Assembly: GCA_020217165.1 (NCBI GenBank)
Contig: JAIWOE010000070.1
Location: 1 to 16,859 of the forward strand
DNA from: Desulfovibrio sp.
GTDB lineage: Bacteria; Desulfobacterota; Desulfovibrionia; Desulfovibrionales; Desulfovibrionaceae
Direction: 5' to 3'
Length of the DNA: 16,859 bases
Part shown: piece after piece, positions 16,633 through 16,859 of the stretch
Layout of the letters: every line of letters begins with the position of its first letter
Position numbering within the stretch: the stretch's first letter is position 1
Notes under the pieces: model-generated
The model's database searches: none
What the model was told of the DNA's origin: nothing
The model's input: the letters and a program-made list of their open reading frames with translations, nothing else
Program-made: the position numbers and the translations under genes

Positions 16633-16684
16633 CCAAAACGTTAGCAGTCTCATCCCAAGCCCACATCTCCTGTTTCAGGGCCTA

Positions 16685-16786
16685 GTCTTCCTCCACGGCT
16701 ATGACCACACGCAGAAGGTGGCCCCGGCCTATGTGGAGGAACTGCGGGACTTGTTCGCGCAGAGGATCCGGGAGATCGGGGCGTGA
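16685..16786 (+). pseudogene. Relic of a second AOR gene: last ~33 codons plus stop
   Basis: In one frame this stretch reads FLHGYDHTQKV, then APAYVEELRDLF, then AQRIREIGA and a stop. It aligns without gaps to the true C-terminus of the AOR gene (FLEVETWKGAM, DPAYVEELKTLY, AQKIREMGA, stop). By hand, the DNA over the last 62 bases agrees at 49 positions, with many differences silent or conservative. Nothing before it resembles the body of an AOR, and the frame opens only at an ATG inside the hairpin. It looks like what is left of a tandem paralogue after deletion or recombination. Confidence 0.72.
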
Positions 16787-16795
16787 GCCCCGCTA

Positions 16796-16858
16796 CTATG
16801 CCGAAAATTTCTCTTCAATTAAAGCTTCTACAAAATCTTCAATGGCATTACGGGTCAC
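16796..16858 (-). CDS. Possible C-terminal end of a convergent gene leaving the right edge
   Basis: On the minus strand the last 63 bases read as 20 sense codons followed by TAG, giving VTRNAIEDFVEALIEEKFSA. Composition looks like a natural amphipathic helix at a protein end. Codons such as ATT, GAA, TTT, TTA and AAA are used, unlike the GC-rich third positions of all other genes here, which may indicate recent transfer. So short a stretch can be open by chance, and no family can be named. Confidence 0.3.
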   Translation of the reverse strand: MTRNAIEDFVEALIEEKFSA

Positions 16859-16859
16859 A

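Noticed and set aside
14753..16666. A 637-codon minus-strand open frame opposite the AOR gene
   Set aside because: AOR on the plus strand has full motif support; the opposite frame has only antisense-type composition. Similar long antisense frames at 8628-9968 and 13090-14196 were dropped for the same reason.
16580..16684. Treating 16580-16786 as an intact 68-residue small protein gene
   Set aside because: Its first codons come from the palindrome and there is no ribosome binding site; only the last third has a match, to the AOR tail, so a relic explains it better.

Overview
This is a high-GC, gene-dense stretch whose gene order and gene types fit a Desulfovibrio-like sulfate reducer (Desulfovibrionaceae, possibly near D. 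gigas). The pointers are a PTS enzyme I / HPr / mannose-type IID set next to smpB and the ffh-rpsP-rimM-trmD-rplS translation operon, a TrmD fused to a second methyltransferase domain, a GlcD-like oxidase, and a tungsten-type aldehyde oxidoreductase. The taxonomic call is inference from family content and remembered gene order; no search was run.

Left part (12223 down to 1, all minus strand): one long, nearly gapless gene train. Read in its own direction it runs ffh, rpsP, khpA, rimM, an FRG-domain gene, trmD (fused), rplS, rnhB, yraN, rsmI, PTS IID, ptsH (HPr), ptsI (EI), smpB, a GlcD-like FAD oxidase, and the first 12 codons of one more gene. Several junctions overlap (IID/HPr, rsmI/IID, yraN/rsmI, rimM/FRG, HPr/EI), which suggests coupled translation. 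The first half serves protein targeting, ribosome maturation, tRNA modification and RNA/DNA hybrid removal. The second half carries general phosphotransfer proteins, trans-translation (SmpB) and the start of an organic-acid oxidation pair.

Middle (12224-12477): a divergent intergenic region of about 250 bases between ffh and a plus-strand gene. It should hold the promoter of the large minus-strand operon; one weak -35/-10 candidate is listed.

Right part (12478-16528, plus strand): a secreted or membrane protein with an N-terminal periplasmic coiled coil and a divergent MscS-like channel core, then a two-gene unit of a four-cluster [4Fe-4S] ferredoxin and an AOR-family tungstopterin oxidoreductase with all four cluster cysteines. 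This pair resembles the AorA/AorB subunits of multisubunit AORs or the WOR5 pair. No flavin NAD(P)H subunit is in view.

Right edge (16529-16859): a very strong inverted repeat, then a short relic that copies the last ~33 codons of the AOR gene, including a stop codon (a decayed paralogue or duplication scar). Last comes an AT-richer minus-strand reading frame that may be the end of a gene lying beyond the window.

The observations most worth following are the AOR tail relic, the FRG-domain gene embedded and apparently coupled between rimM and trmD, the divergent MscS-like protein, the N-terminally extended HPr in a PTS set with only IID beside it, and the TrmD fusion with Glu at a usual Asp position.
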